64,000 nt of DNA from Bemisia tabaci (GCF_918797505.1 NC_092801.1:21452116-21516115); one strand, 5' to 3'; positions 41,336 through 53,010 are shown, counted from the first letter of the stretch. Notes: generated from the letters alone by a model not told the origin. Translations and numbers: made by a program.

Positions 41336-41339
41336 TTAA

Positions 41340-42050
41340 TATAATGGAAAGTAAAATTGCCAGGAATTTTCTCATTTTTAGGTTTTCCTATTTAAATCAT
41401 AAAATGTTTGTTTGAGGATATGTTCTATTGTTTTGAACCAAACGATACATCGAGCCCCTATCGAATACGATATATTCAAATTTGAAAACTTTATCCCGGC
41501 AATGCGAGTATTTTTTTTTTCTTTTTTTCTTTTTTTGGAATGTGAGTGTCTAGTTCGGTAGAGATTTTGCTTTTTCGTAGGTCCTCGCTAATATGCCCTG
41601 GAATAAGCAATGACTGTATGAAAAATTTAAAAAAAAATTTATTTTCTTTATGCTAAAAAATAAGGAGAAATGTCAGAAAAAGCTAAATAAGGAAATATTT
41701 TTGAGTGAAATTCAATTGGCACAAAATTAGGGGGGGGGGGGGGGCTTAAAAAATTCTAAGAAAATCTACTTCACTCTGTTAGCACTTAAAATGTGCAATG
41801 AGGAGTCATATTTTGGAAGATAGTAATTTCTGTTTTAATCGTTTTTGAAGATTTTCGCCCCTATTTTCCAGAGGGTGAATTTTACTTGACAGCCACTTGC
41901 CACTAGGATGTATAATAATGGAAAAATAATCGTAGTTTTTAGAATTATTTTCTGTTGGATTTCAGGTCCAACCTTTTCTAGTCTCAGAACAAATTCTAAT
42001 TTTTTAGTAACGATTGTTTTGGTCCTGGTGCGACAATACTCAGGTCCTTG
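41340..42050. other. Unassigned AT-rich DNA
   Basis: A T-rich tract at 41510-41540 and a G run of about 16 at 41728. No gene or repeat recognised. Confidence 0.5.
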
Positions 42051-42052
42051 TC

Positions 42053-42357
42053 CAATGGCGTGGCGTGTTTCACGATATATCGATTGATCCGCCATTTGGA
42101 CTACATTTTGCAATTTGGAACTATAAATTCTCGCCCGGTTTAAAAACAACGTATGTGCCATTAGTTTCCCTATGCACATAAGTGTTTTTTTCAGATGAGC
42201 CAGCATTCATAGCTCCAAATTGCAAAATGCAGTTCATTTAAACCTACGGAAAAGGATCGATAAACAGGGTGTTCGCAACGAACACCTCAACAATCGATTC
42301 TTTACCACAACTTCAAATGGGAAAATATCGAGAATCGATTAATCATGCCTCGCCACT
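42053..42357 (-). mobile_element. hAT-type MITE, family D, copy 4, carrying nested E2
   Basis: CAATGGCGTGGCGTG to GCATGCCTCGCCACTG. The family block GCCATTTAAACCTATGG is split after GCCATTT by 42098-42235. CCTTGTC is found on both flanks. Confidence 0.85.
42098..42235 (+). mobile_element. MITE family E, copy 2, nested in D4
   Basis: GGACTACATTTTGCAATTTG to CAAATTGCAAAATGCAGTTC. ATTT at 42094-42097 and 42236-42239; other D copies show the uninterrupted CCATTTAAACC. So a 4-bp (possibly 5-bp, CATTT) TSD. Confidence 0.9.
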
Positions 42358-43172
42358 GCCTTGTCTCCAGAACATCGCCGAAAAAATGATTAAAACTTGA
42401 AAAAGCAAAAAAAAGAGTAAATAAATGTAAAAATGGTCTTTGATCGGAAGAAAATTATTTTGATTCGAAGAATTATTTTTTTTCGCCATGAGGAAAAATT
42501 TTCGGGTGAAAGCTTTCTCACCAGAATTCATACGAAGTTTCATATTTTTAATTAATGAAAAATTATTATAATATTTATTTAATTTTCATCGATGATGGGG
42601 TTACATTCTTTGAAATTTAAAAATAAAAACTTCATTCGAATTGAAAACACGAAATCATCAAAAATTACTTTAAGTAGGCAAAATAAATTTTACGCTAAAA
42701 CAAAGGAACCAATTTGAAGCTGAAAAGAATATTTTAAGGTGAAGACGCCTTTCCTAAAATCATAAAATGGTTCTTCATCCTTTTGTTAGACTGTAAAATG
42801 TAAAATCACTTTCTCTCTTTGTTCCTCTATACACGCACGGGTTCCAACCTTTTTAATGCAAAGCCAACAGTGATAATTGGTTAATGTGTTTTTTCAAATT
42901 AAATTACCTCGGCCTGTAAAACATCAAAAGTTCCTGATGAGCTCAAATATAATGTCCCAAAATGAGCTAAATCAAAGGTATAAGTTTTTCCATATAAACT
43001 AAAAGGCAATGCGCTTGACTATCAAAACATGATTTTAAAGAAAACCCTCTGATCTCAAGTTATGTAAAATTATATGAAAATAGGCCGTTAATTTTTAAAA
43101 TCAGCACTCATCAATTTTTAGAGCATGAGGGTTCCGTGTCCGTCATAATGTATTGGTTCAAATCTTCAATAT

Positions 43173-43343
43173 CAGTGGCGAGGCATGAATTCGAATGGTC
43201 GATTATCGATATTTTTCCATTTGAAGCTATGGTGAAGAATCGATTATTAGGTTGTTCGCTGCGAAAATTCATGGTAATCGATACTTTTTCCTATGTTTAA
43301 ATGGTAGATCAATCTATATATCGCGAAGCACGCCACGCCACTG
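43173..43343 (+). mobile_element. hAT-type MITE, family D, copy 5
   Basis: CAGTGGCGAGGCATGAA to GCACGCCACGCCACTG, perfect 8-bp TSD TTCAATAT at 43165-43172 and 43344-43351. Confidence 0.95.
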
Positions 43344-43359
43344 TTCAATATCAGTTGGC

Positions 43360-45610
43360 ACTTACGAGCATTTTAAAAAATAGTCTTAATCTATTGCTGC
43401 TCACATGTTAATTGATATTTACATGCTTTCCCAGGCCTTTGAATTTTGTCGTTTAGTAACAGAAACATGTTATCAAATCTCAAGACTACCAGGGGTGATG
43501 TTGAATTGAAACAATCTTAGTGCAAATTTATTTTAAGCTAGTCATAATAGGTAATTTTTTATGCGATGAAAAAGGCTGTAAAAGACTGTCCAATATTTTC
43601 ATCTTTCAAATACTCATATCGGAGGTTACCAAAAAATGTTTCGAACCTTCGTTCAAATAATTTGTTAAAAAAACACTGAATATACCAATTGTGTTCAACA
43701 AAAGAGTTCACATAAGATAATTGTAAATATGTATGATGCTTACCGTTAAATGTTGAATTGAAATAAAAATTGTACCTAATAAATTTTTACCTGTAATTTT
43801 TTTTCTTCTCTTTTGAGGTCATAAAATCCACCTGAGTGTTCACGCAATAGATAACTTATTCAGTACCTAAGGGACTCGACTTTCATGACGCAAAATCAAG
43901 GAGCGTATTCTTTGGAATATTCAGGAGGATTTTTTTTCTTGCGTAATTTTTTTTCCAGGAGTGCTCACTCCATCCTTTTAAAGCTCATTGAAAATTAATA
44001 ATTTCAGCTCCTATCTTGCCTCGTTGATTGTTGCCATATTTTGATCTACCTGAACAATTTTAAGTTGATCCTGTGTATTTTCTATCATTATGTGTATTTA
44101 ACTCTTAAAGGGGGGTGAGATTTTTTTATTTTCTTTTTTTCTTTTTTAAGAATATTGATGAAAACTTATGGTACACGTCATTAAATCTAAAAACTAACGT
44201 CAACAAAGATATTACAATGAGATTTTCAAGAAATAAAATCTTAATATATTTATCATTTTTAATGTAACTAAACATAATATGCAACATGATATACACACAA
44301 TATGTAACCGACTACGTCTTCGAACATGCAGTAATGCTGTTATATTAGAATAATTGCTTTAGGGACTTACATTTTTCAACTCTGAAGACAATTATCATCT
44401 CTCAACTTCTTGTCGCAAGAAAAAAAGGCACGAATAACGGCTGTACTTTTTTAACGATCTTTTGATCTTAGGTTTTAGATTTAACAGAATCTACCGTTAA
44501 TTTTACTCAAATACTTTCTAAAAATTTGATATACATCGACGGGTTAAAAAACCTAACTAGCCCCCCTTCCCCCTCACTCCCCGCGGAGTTGCTGAAAGTA
44601 TGCCTTTAAAACATGACATGATCGGCATGAAGAAAAAAATATCAACCTCAAATACTCATCCAACAAGAAGCAAATTTGTGATAGGGACATGAGTTCAAGT
44701 AACTAAGTGGTCTATCATACATTATTGTGGATTTGTCGGTCTGAAGGAGAGGGGGAGGAGAAATTTAAATAAATATAAAACAAGATTTTAATCTGTAGAA
44801 TATAGTCCTTCATCAGGTAAAACTGAAATGCCTTGAAAAACATTGCCTACTAGACCGTTATGCCAAAACATTATTTATTAATGTTCCATTTCATAATGTA
44901 CAGTGATTCTACGCAGAGGGATAAAGTTCCACTCGCTATTACAGGAATTAAATAGGTATCATTTTTCAGTTCTGAACGAATGGAATATTGTACAGTTATT
45001 GTCAACTTTCTCAAAATCAACATAAACAACAGAAACAGAAAAGAAAAAAAAAATTAACATCTTACGTGTTTCTTTAAAAAATGGTTTTGAAAATACAGGT
45101 CTGCTCCAAAAAAACGATAGGCATTCGATAAATTGGTGCTTATGTAAAATAATTTTGCACACCACGAGTGTTTGCTATTTAAATACTTTGGCTTGCGTTA
45201 ATTCTACGAAAGACACAATAAAGGCACTGCTTTTCTCTGAAAATAACTTCTGAGTGCAAAAAGAGATCTCAAAATTTGAGAGCCGTAATGCAGGGAATCG
45301 CCCACGTTACGATGAGAGTCCACGTCTGTATCCCAGTCAAACTCTCTGTTTATCGACAGGGAGCGAATGAATTTGCAGTGCTTCCCTTCGATCTCGGGAA
45401 TTCAAGGCTGGGACCACGGCAACCCTTCTACTGTATTTATTCCCTTTCTTACCAAAACGTAGGCGATCTCCTGTATTACGGCTTCAACTTTGAGATTTTT
45501 TGAGAGCTTCAGAGTTTGTTTCAGAGAAAATGTTGAGAAAATGTGAGAAACGTTGTGTTTCTCGCAAAATTTACCATGAAGATACTTTTGGTATGCAAGA
45601 TTTCAAACTG
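43360..45610. other. AT-rich region without recognised genes
   Basis: No frame above 80 codons with motifs, and no repeat shared with the rest of the window was seen. The stretch 45270-45500 is less AT-rich and has a 75-codon frame with no known motif. It may be unique intergenic or intronic DNA. Confidence 0.5.
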
Positions 45611-45613
45611 TTA

Positions 45614-45940
45614 CCCAAGTAGCACTACAAGCAAGCAGCAATTACAATGTAACAATATTTCAATTCCACCGAGTGTTGTGTATGTTGCCTAGCTCCTACT
45701 TGAAGGGGTCCCGTTTCTTGAAACTTATTGCAATAAAATTGAAATAAGTTGCAATCTTTCAATGCATTGAATATTGCATTTATTTCTGACGCATGGAGCT
45801 CATTTTTTTTATTGTTTAAAATCTGCATAAATCGACTTCATGATGTAAAAATATTGCAAGTTAATGGTCAAAATATCACAATTTCATTGAAATCAAGTTG
45901 CAATTTAATTTCAATATTTTCGTTGTACTGTGCTACTTGG
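45614..45940 (+). mobile_element. Family T element, copy 2
   Basis: CCCAAGTAGCACTACAAGC to TACTGTGCTACTTGG. TTA precedes and ATA follows. The interior is TTGCAAT/ATTGCAA-rich rather than TCGCGAT-rich, so it is a distinct subfamily. Confidence 0.75.
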
Positions 45941-46350
45941 ATAGTGCTGAGTCCGAAAATGGCCATAAGTTAGCACCCACACCCACCAATTTCCCGAAAA
46001 ATACAGATTTTCCAAGAGAAAATGGGTTTCCGAGGAAAATTTTTGAAAAATAAAAGACAAGGTCATTTCCGGATTCAGCATCCATGGGCGCTACGGAAAA
46101 CATGCATTGGAAGCCTCACAAACTTTCATCACTATTTCTCATGACGAGATTCTCTGGTTACCGACGTGTAAAACTGATGTGCGCTTCGTTTCGGGTCTTA
46201 CAGGATTAACAGATTATTTTACTCGGAAGTCAGGGGAGGCTAACTCCCACTTATTTATTTTAAGGTGGATCCTTAGTTTTTGCGCAACTCATTCTAAGTG
46301 CGATCGATATATCTCAAATTTTAAAGCATTAGGTGGATTTTTCAGAAAAA

Positions 46351-46440
46351 CAGGGTGTTCGCAACGAACAAGTTCATAATCAATTCTCTAGCATGCTTCA
46401 AATGCGGAAATATCGATCGATGATTCACGCCTCGCCACTG
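46351..46440 (-). mobile_element. hAT-type MITE, family D, copy 6 (half)
   Basis: CAGGGTGTTCGCAACGAACA to CACGCCTCGCCACTG; the first half of the element is absent. Confidence 0.8.
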
Positions 46441-46784
46441 GAAGTGTGAAGTGCACGAACACCGCGCTACAAATTCATTTTTTTGTGACTTCCAAAACTC
46501 ATTAAGTGTATTGATGCAAAACAGCCTTTCAAATGATACCTTCTCGTGTCTAAGCTCCAACTGCGTTTTCATCTTTGAGGCAGAAAAACGGAACTGCATC
46601 GTCAGCCTGAATGACGCATGCACCTTATGCGTTTGCGCCTTTATAAAAGCATGCAACTCGCTGGAGCTGCGTTCAGAATTAGTGAGAATTCTTAGATTTG
46701 ACCACGTTATGGATTTAATCGGTTGCCTGATTGTAGTGGGCCTAGTTATCGTTAGCTCAGTGTCGTGTTCTGGTAAGTTATTCC

Positions 46785-46945
46785 CAGTGGTGTGGCGTGT
46801 TTTGCGATCTATCGATTGATCCGCCATTTAAACCTATGGAAAAGTACCGATAAACAGGGTGTTCGCAACGAACACCTTAATAATCAATTCTTTACCATAG
46901 CTTCAAGTGGGGACATCATTTTCGATCATTTACGCCACGCCTTTA
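46785..46945 (-). mobile_element. hAT-type MITE, family D, copy 7
   Basis: CAGTGGTGTGGCGTG to CGCCACGCCTTTA, TSD GTTATTCC (46777-46784) and GTTATTTC (46946-46953). Internal GTTCGCAACGAACACC. Confidence 0.9.
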
Positions 46946-47359
46946 GTTATTTCGTCATGTATATTCGTATTTAACCTCCTTGTTTTAAATTGCCACAAAA
47001 TGTATCATCAATTCAGTTTATTGTACCATAAGAGTGGGGTACCCACTCAAACTCATCCAGAGTATGAATCTTGAAGTTTAAGAGTGAAACGGGCGGATTT
47101 AAGCAAAACCAGCATACATTTTTTGCCTAATTTTTCTTCCAGTTCGATTTTTTTTATTTATTAATATTTTTTTAACCAGAAAACGATTTGTAAACAGAGC
47201 TGAGCACTCTCACTTGCATTTTTGTAAATACATGGATGATAATTTACGAAACATCAGAGAAAGATTCAGGGCGTTACATTGATTTGTTCATTGTGAAAAA
47301 TAAAAGAAACAACAAAAACAAAACCTGAGAGAAAGACAGACAGCGTGAAAAGCAGTTCA

Positions 47360-47719
47360 CCCAAGTGGCAGTGATCGCGATAAGTTGCGATTTGATCGGA
47401 TAGAATGCATCACGATTTTATTGACGTCGATTTATTGCGATATGATCGGATAAAACATTGCGATTTCATCACATAATTTGCAACCAAATCGCGATTTTAT
47501 CGACGGCTATTCATCGAACAAAAATTCGTGATAAATTGAGATCAAATTTCGAATTCATCGAACACGATTTTACAGAGGTAAAATTGCGCCAAGATCGAGG
47601 ATAATCGCTCAGACGTTGATAATCCTAGCTAATGGCGATTTATCGCCAAAATATCGGGGGAAAAACTCAACTTAATTTCAAAATATTGCGATTTTTTCCG
47701 TTGAAAACTGCTACTTGGG
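47360..47719 (+). mobile_element. Family T element, copy 3
   Basis: CCCAAGTGGCAGTGATCGCG to GAAAACTGCTACTTGGG. Filled with GCGATTTTATC-type words; it shares AAGATCGAGGATAATCGCTC with copy 1. Confidence 0.8.
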
Positions 47720-47729
47720 ATACACTAAA

Positions 47730-47982
47730 TGAGGGGCATAGAGGAAAGGACGCATAAATACAATTTTTGCTATTTCGAGGAATACGCGTTTGAAGTTTCG
47801 AAATTACACGGATCCTTATGGCGGAAAGAAAGTCCAAACTGACTTTTCGATTCTTAAAAATAGGAATATAGGAGCGAATTTTTCATAGAATATGCGTTAA
47901 GACTAGTTTTCCTTGAATCATTAAAATCTCATTTTTTTTTTTCAAAAACTGTATCTATGCGCCTTGTCCTCCAAGCCCCTAA
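47730..47982 (+). mobile_element. MITE family K, copy 2
   Basis: TGAGGGGCATAGAGGAAAGG to CTTGTCCTCCAAGCCCCTAA. Interior ACTGACTTTTCGATTCTTA and GACTAGTTTTCCTTGA match the other K copies. Confidence 0.8.
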
Positions 47983-48346
47983 ATTGTAAGCTTTTTGGAA
48001 ATTCGTCCACAGAATATTCCGAAAATTGGAGCGCAACTTGACTCAGCGCTATGGCAAATCATCTCTCTCCCCTCCAGGGCAAGGCCCGGCAAAGCATCAT
48101 ATGAAACTCGAGTCGATATGTAGTGATTTTAAAAGGAGAAAATAATCCAAACGAAAAGAAAAATCTTCTTTTGGTTTCACAGAAAACGAAGTAAGAACCA
48201 GGAATCATAGTCGTCTTTGAACAGTTTCTTCTTTTTAGGATGACTTGTTCGGTTTCGAGATAAAGGAAGCCTTTACAATATCATCCCAAAGAGGAAATTT
48301 GTACTGGTCTCGAAATAAATTTAACAGAATAACTTTAAAAAATTGA

Positions 48347-48612
48347 CTCGGGGGCTCCGCATCCTGGCCACTACGCGGCCCAACCTTCCCTCCCCGAAAG
48401 GCCGCTTCGCGGGCAGCGAAATCGTCGCAATCGCCCGTTGGTGATTAATGAACCAATCATTTTAATCGAATAACAAAACGATGTTTCAAAGAAAAATTCC
48501 CCGCCAAACAATATTCTTAATGATTTTCTCCTTTCTTTGAATTTTGATTCCTTCTTTGGGCTTTGACCCTTGGTCCGTCTTTCTCCTCTTTCTCACCCCG
48601 TCCATCGAGCGT
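48347..48612 (-). mobile_element. Non-autonomous Helitron 3' part, reversed
   Basis: Complement of 33500-33771 with moderate divergence. The terminal CTAG is changed to CGAG on the element strand (CTCG at 48347 on +). Contains GCCGCTTCGCGGGCAGCGAA and GTCCATCGAGCGTCTTAA. Confidence 0.75.
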
Positions 48613-48840
48613 CTTAAAAATGATTTTATTTAAAAAGAGAGGATAATCGCAAGGAGTTAGAGTAATTTGACACAGAAAAAGAGCTTTACGATATACAATA
48701 AAAAAATCCATGATTTTAGGAAACTTTAAGATAGGTACGGACCTGAAAATTGTCAAATCCGTAATGATAATCCCTCTGAACCTTCGGTTTTTTGTAGGGG
48801 TAATCATTGTGGTCCCCCGCAAGGATATATTTCCTTATTT

Positions 48841-48963
48841 GGACGTATTTCTGCCAAACTGAACTATGTGCATTAAAACATGAGCCCTGAGACCCATAAG
48901 AACATATGCATAACAGGGCTGACGTCATAATGCACATAGTTCCGTTTAACAAAAAATACGTCC
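48841..48963 (+). mobile_element. MITE family C, copy 4 (short form)
   Basis: GGACGTATTTCTGCCAAACT to ACAAAAAATACGTCC, 123 bp; inner CATGAGCCCTGAGACC and AACAGGGCTGACGT. No clear TSD. Confidence 0.85.
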
Positions 48964-49022
48964 AGTTATACTGTTGAATTCAATTGAAGGTTCCTCAAAT
49001 TTGTCCTGTTCATTATACAATT

Positions 49023-49303
49023 CCAGCGGACTGATTTTTGAAATTGATGGACAAAGCTATAGACAAAGCAGACATAGCGAGTATGGAGCGATCCTATTGG
49101 TTGAAATGTGTGGTTCTTATAGACTAAGGGAGAAAATGATAGACTAACTGTCGGTTCTCTCGTGGGTTGCCGTTAGTTAGTCTATTACGTACCTCCTTTG
49201 TCTATTGCATAACCACTCGCTTCCACCAATAGGATCTCTCCATATCTCTTTTGTCTCCTTTGTCTATAGCTTTGTCTATCAATTTCAATAATCGGTCCGC
49301 TGG
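49023..49303. mobile_element. Palindromic element Q
   Basis: CCAGCGGACTGATTTTTGAA and its inverted end ATCGGTCCGCTGG; AAAGCTATAGACAAAG pairs with CTTTGTCTATAGCTTT, and GATCCTATTGGTTG with CACCAATAGGATC. About 280 bp, no TSD seen. Confidence 0.85.
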
Positions 49304-49331
49304 GGTCCACTTAATCACAATGTAAACCATA

Positions 49332-49591
49332 CTGCCGTGCTAAGGAAGAACGCCGTATGAACATTCGAGAGTTGCCAAATTTCCCGGGACAAAATACGTA
49401 TTTAGGGGGCAAGTTATGCACATTGCATATATTTCCTTGAAATTTTCAGATATTTTATATTAAATTACAAACAAATATGTCTGAAAAATTTAAGGAAAAA
49501 GATTATTAACTTTTCCCAGTAAATTCGTTTTTTATCGAAGGACATTTTGCAACGCCTGAAGGTTCATACGGCGTTTTCATTAGCACGGCAG
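49332..49591 (+). mobile_element. MITE family A, copy 6
   Basis: CTGCCGTGCTAAGGAAGAAC to TTTTCATTAGCACGGCAG. Perfect TSD CATA at 49328-49331 and 49592-49595. A further right-end fragment (GGCAACAGTCGAATGCTCAT) lies at 49709-49755. Confidence 0.93.
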
Positions 49592-49759
49592 CATAGGGAA
49601 CTCCTTAAGGGCAGGAGCTGTTAAAGAAAATACTTTGACTATACAACTTTTAAAGTTGTCTGGAAAGAGTGAGCACAACGGGGTTAATTTACTCCGAAGT
49701 AGGGATTTGGCAACAGTCGAATGCTCATGCGGCGTTTTTCCTCAGGACAACAGTACAGC

Positions 49760-51120
49760 GTGGGCGTGTGCTCTTAAAAAAGGAACACGAGGAAATTTGC
49801 TCACTCCTGATAAGTTGAGAAAAGTTAGGAATTTCTCTGCGGAAAATTTTTCCTCGAGCCGAAAGATTCCATTTTAGCGGCTCTGGTGCTTGCACTAGAG
49901 CTGCTATTCCGGACGGTCCCAGCTGGGGAGTATCAATGCAGCATGTTACATTGTAGAGACCGCGCGTTGGTTGATGGGAATCGGCGCCATTTTCGGCTAT
50001 GTTCCTTGTCATGACTTTATTTTATTGCATACTGTTTTATTGTTAGTCAATGCTATGTTGTGTATTGTATTTTTGGAATCATGGTGATACAGTCAACAAT
50101 TCAAAACTTGTTTGTGCTTTTATCTCGTGATGGAAAAAATGTACTTTACGTTCAAAATTTGAAAATTTGAATTTTAAAGTTTTCGCGGTTAAGGAAGCTT
50201 TAACCACTGGGTTGGAGCTTCCTAGTCATATTACTTGATATCAGCTGATAGCAAACAAAGGTTACCAGGGAAACCGTAAACGTCTAACAACTATCGTGGC
50301 CATTGGGGCGATTCGACAGTTTGAATCGTTTTCGTTGATTGAATCGACAGTTGTCGGATTGTACATCAATGACAAAATGTGTCTAGGCCCTCATTCTTGA
50401 CTACAACTACTGCCCCCAGAGCCGCTCTCCGACGCCAATGCGTTGGAGCTTCCTGCTTGTTTTCATTTATAAGATATTTCAGGAATTATTGTTTGTCACA
50501 CTTTGGCACAGAGTGGCACACATTGTTGGCACATGCGGAAAAATTCGTCACCTACCTGACATAAGGGCTTAACTACATTCGGCAATGAACCCTGTCCTCC
50601 ATACAGTTCAATGCTTTTTCGGGCTCATCTCAATGTATAGTTACGCCTTCATGTCAGCCAAGCGACGAATTGAAGGCGCTCCGGCATTTAATTACGTCTC
50701 GATGCAACTATTCGTGTTCTCGGGATGCCCGTGTTGCATGCACGGAAAATTGCAGGCGTTCTGGCTTCCTTAAGGCACTACGTTTGGCTGCGGTAGTTAG
50801 ATCTCAAGGGTTCTCTACGTTGCATTCACTATTGTGTTTACCATAACGTTGTCGAGACTCAGATTAGTTGTGCAGCAAAATGGTGGCATAGCAAAACAGT
50901 GCAAAATGCGAGAATGTTATCGCGTGTGATTTGTGAGATTGACATCCGTGATGTCCTCTTGGAAATGTTTTCGGTAGGACACTTGCGCCATTTGGCAATG
51001 CTGGCGTAATGCAGCACGACCCATTCGAACTGCGAGAATTTCATAGTCAACATCAACTGATCATGAAACCTTGCGGGAAATTCGAATAAAGATGGCCCCT
51101 TCAATTTGTATCCATTATAT
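49760..51120. other. Less AT-rich region without recognised gene
   Basis: Several frames of 60-95 codons, none with motifs. It may contain unannotated short exons; I cannot support any. Confidence 0.45.
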
Positions 51121-51125
51121 TCATT

Positions 51126-51165
51126 ACTAGGGGGCTACGCCCCTGGCCGCTAAACCATTTTGAAA
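51126..51165 (-). other. Helitron 3' terminus
   Basis: On the minus strand: GCGGCCAGGGGCGTAGCCCC then CTAG and T, the same terminus as at 18186 and 33771. The body, if present, would lie to the right; AT-rich sequence with no clear 5' end was seen. Confidence 0.65.
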
Positions 51166-51920
51166 AATGATGAAAAACAGGAAAATTGAAAAAAAAAAAA
51201 ATTAACAATGAGCGCAAAGTTTAATATCAACGAAAATTGGCCAATGTGACCCTCTTACACCTCTAATGAACATACTTGAAGGACTTTTTGCTCCTCCGAT
51301 CGGATCGTTGTGAAACAGCGAGTCAAATGCCGCAACATTTAAGTTGAGCGACGGTCGAGCAGCGGTTTGACTACAAAATGCTAAAATCGCTGATTTCCGC
51401 ATTTTGAGAGCTAAGAACGAGGGATTTCTGATCCTCTTGGATCCAAACTGTAATTTTTCTCTTAAAATGTAGTATCAAAAGTCTCATTATCCGCATTTGC
51501 GACTATCTAGCTCGATTGTATTTACTGAAAAAAGTCTGCAAAATCGCCAAAATCGGCAGGATGAGAAATCGGTAAAACCACTTAGTGCCTTGCGGGACCA
51601 CATAACCTTTAGCTACGACCCTGAGATTTTTTTTCTAACCATGAGACAAGTTTTTGGCTAGTATCTCTGTTGGATTTTGCACATTTTTTTTTAAGGTCCT
51701 AAATGGGACACCCTAATCTGCCTAGGCATTTGATATAATGCCTGATTTGACTAATTGCCTGCGACACATTATACGCTGTGCCTGAGAAAACTAGAGCGCA
51801 TGCAATTTGTAGTTTATACAACACAGACACCGCGTCAACATGGATGGCTACACACAGAGGCGTAAATACATAACTATAACACGAATAATTAAGGAAGTCA
51901 AACGAGCCGTTAATGATGTC

Positions 51921-52092
51921 CAGTGGCGAGCCATGAATGCTCGGTTATCGATATTCCTCCATTTGGAGCCGTGGTAGAGAATCTATTATTAAAGTGTTCG
52001 TTGCGAACACCCTATTAATCAATCGTTTCCCATAGGTTCAAATGGGAGATCAATGTAGTAACGCAGTGCACGCCACGGACGCCACGCCACTG
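51921..52092 (+). mobile_element. hAT-type MITE, family D, copy 8
   Basis: CAGTGGCGAGCCATGAATGC to GACGCCACGCCACTG, perfect 8-bp TSD ATGATGTC at 51913-51920 and 52093-52100. GCCACGGAC is duplicated near the right end. Confidence 0.95.
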
Positions 52093-52162
52093 ATGATGTC
52101 GATCGCTCCGACCAAGCTACCAAAAATGACTGAGTTACAAACTTCGCATGCTTTTTTTAGTT

Positions 52163-52542
52163 GGACGTATTTCTATCAAACAGACCTATGTGCAGGTGAG
52201 AAATATGGGGTGTGCTCTAGAAAGCTGCATAAGAAGCAATGTAAAAGTGGGCGTGATTCCTTTTGAAGAATTGGAAAAGTGGGATTTTACATTCTATCAA
52301 ACAGACCTATGTGCCAACTGAATGCGAGATTCATGAGCCGCGGGCATGGCAAGGAAGCGTTGTGGACAGGGCTCACGAGTTAAAGCGCCCCGATGACGAT
52401 CGCCTCCGCGCGCGTGCGCACTATCATTGCCGCTGACGTCACGGGATCTTTATTATTCCCATTCACTCTTACGCAAAGAGAACTAACAAGCACACCCCAT
52501 ATTTCTCACCCCCGCATAGGTCTGTTCGGCAGAAATACGTCC
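52163..52542 (+). mobile_element. MITE family C, copy 5 (long form)
   Basis: GGACGTATTTCTATCAAACA to TTCGGCAGAAATACGTCC. Perfect TSD AGTT at 52159-52162 and 52543-52546. A GGGGTGTGCTC / GCACACCCCA pair and a central GC-rich part resemble copy 3. Confidence 0.92.
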
Positions 52543-52626
52543 AGTTGAAATATTTATCGAGACCAAATCGTTTCCCTTTCGTAAATGTTGCCCAAATACA
52601 TTTTATCCTTCTTCCGGGTTTTAGAG

Positions 52627-53010
52627 CACAAGCCGAAGCATGAGTGGACCGAGGATGAGTGTGAAGTTGAGTGTCTGAAGGAAAAGGGGTATTTCGACAC
52701 CTCTGGCATTGAAGAAATTAACACAGAGATACTACCGGTAGCCGATGCGCACGTGAAACGGCTAAAAGGTGGAGCGTCGGAGGCTAAAAGGTGGTTGGAT
52801 TGCAAGTGTACGGTGCCCACCAAAAATCCTGCTTTCGAGCAATACCTCAAAGCAAATAATGTCACCCACCTGATGTTAAAGGCAATGCATATGGGAGGCT
52901 GGAATTTTGCCCAGAAGCGGCTGAAGAAAAAGGGGATCATAGTCCAGCTCCCCCACTCTGAGCAGCCCGCAGCCTCGCAGCCCGAGATACACTCAAAATC
53001 TCCGAAGCAG
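52627..53010 (+). CDS. Internal exon 1 of a cysteine-motif gene family
   Basis: 128 codons, phase 0 at both ends. The acceptor is TTTTAGAG before CACAAGCCG and the donor CCGAAGCAG/GTTTAT. The protein has W-T-E-D-E-C-E-V-E-C (Cys 12 and 16), KGY, a VADA motif at 38-41 and CKC at 59-61. Later parts are Lys-rich. The WTE-C-x3-C, KGY, ADA and CKC pattern is shared with the exons at 55260, 58625 and 61125 (minus), so these are paralogues. No signal peptide lies in this exon; a short upstream first exon would be expected but was not found. I do not know this family. The whole open frame runs 52585-53052. Function unknown; see findings. Confidence 0.7.

Noticed and set aside
46342..46827. 161-codon minus-strand frame
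   Set aside because: Spans parts of two family D MITEs and intervening DNA, with no motif; not conserved between repeat copies.
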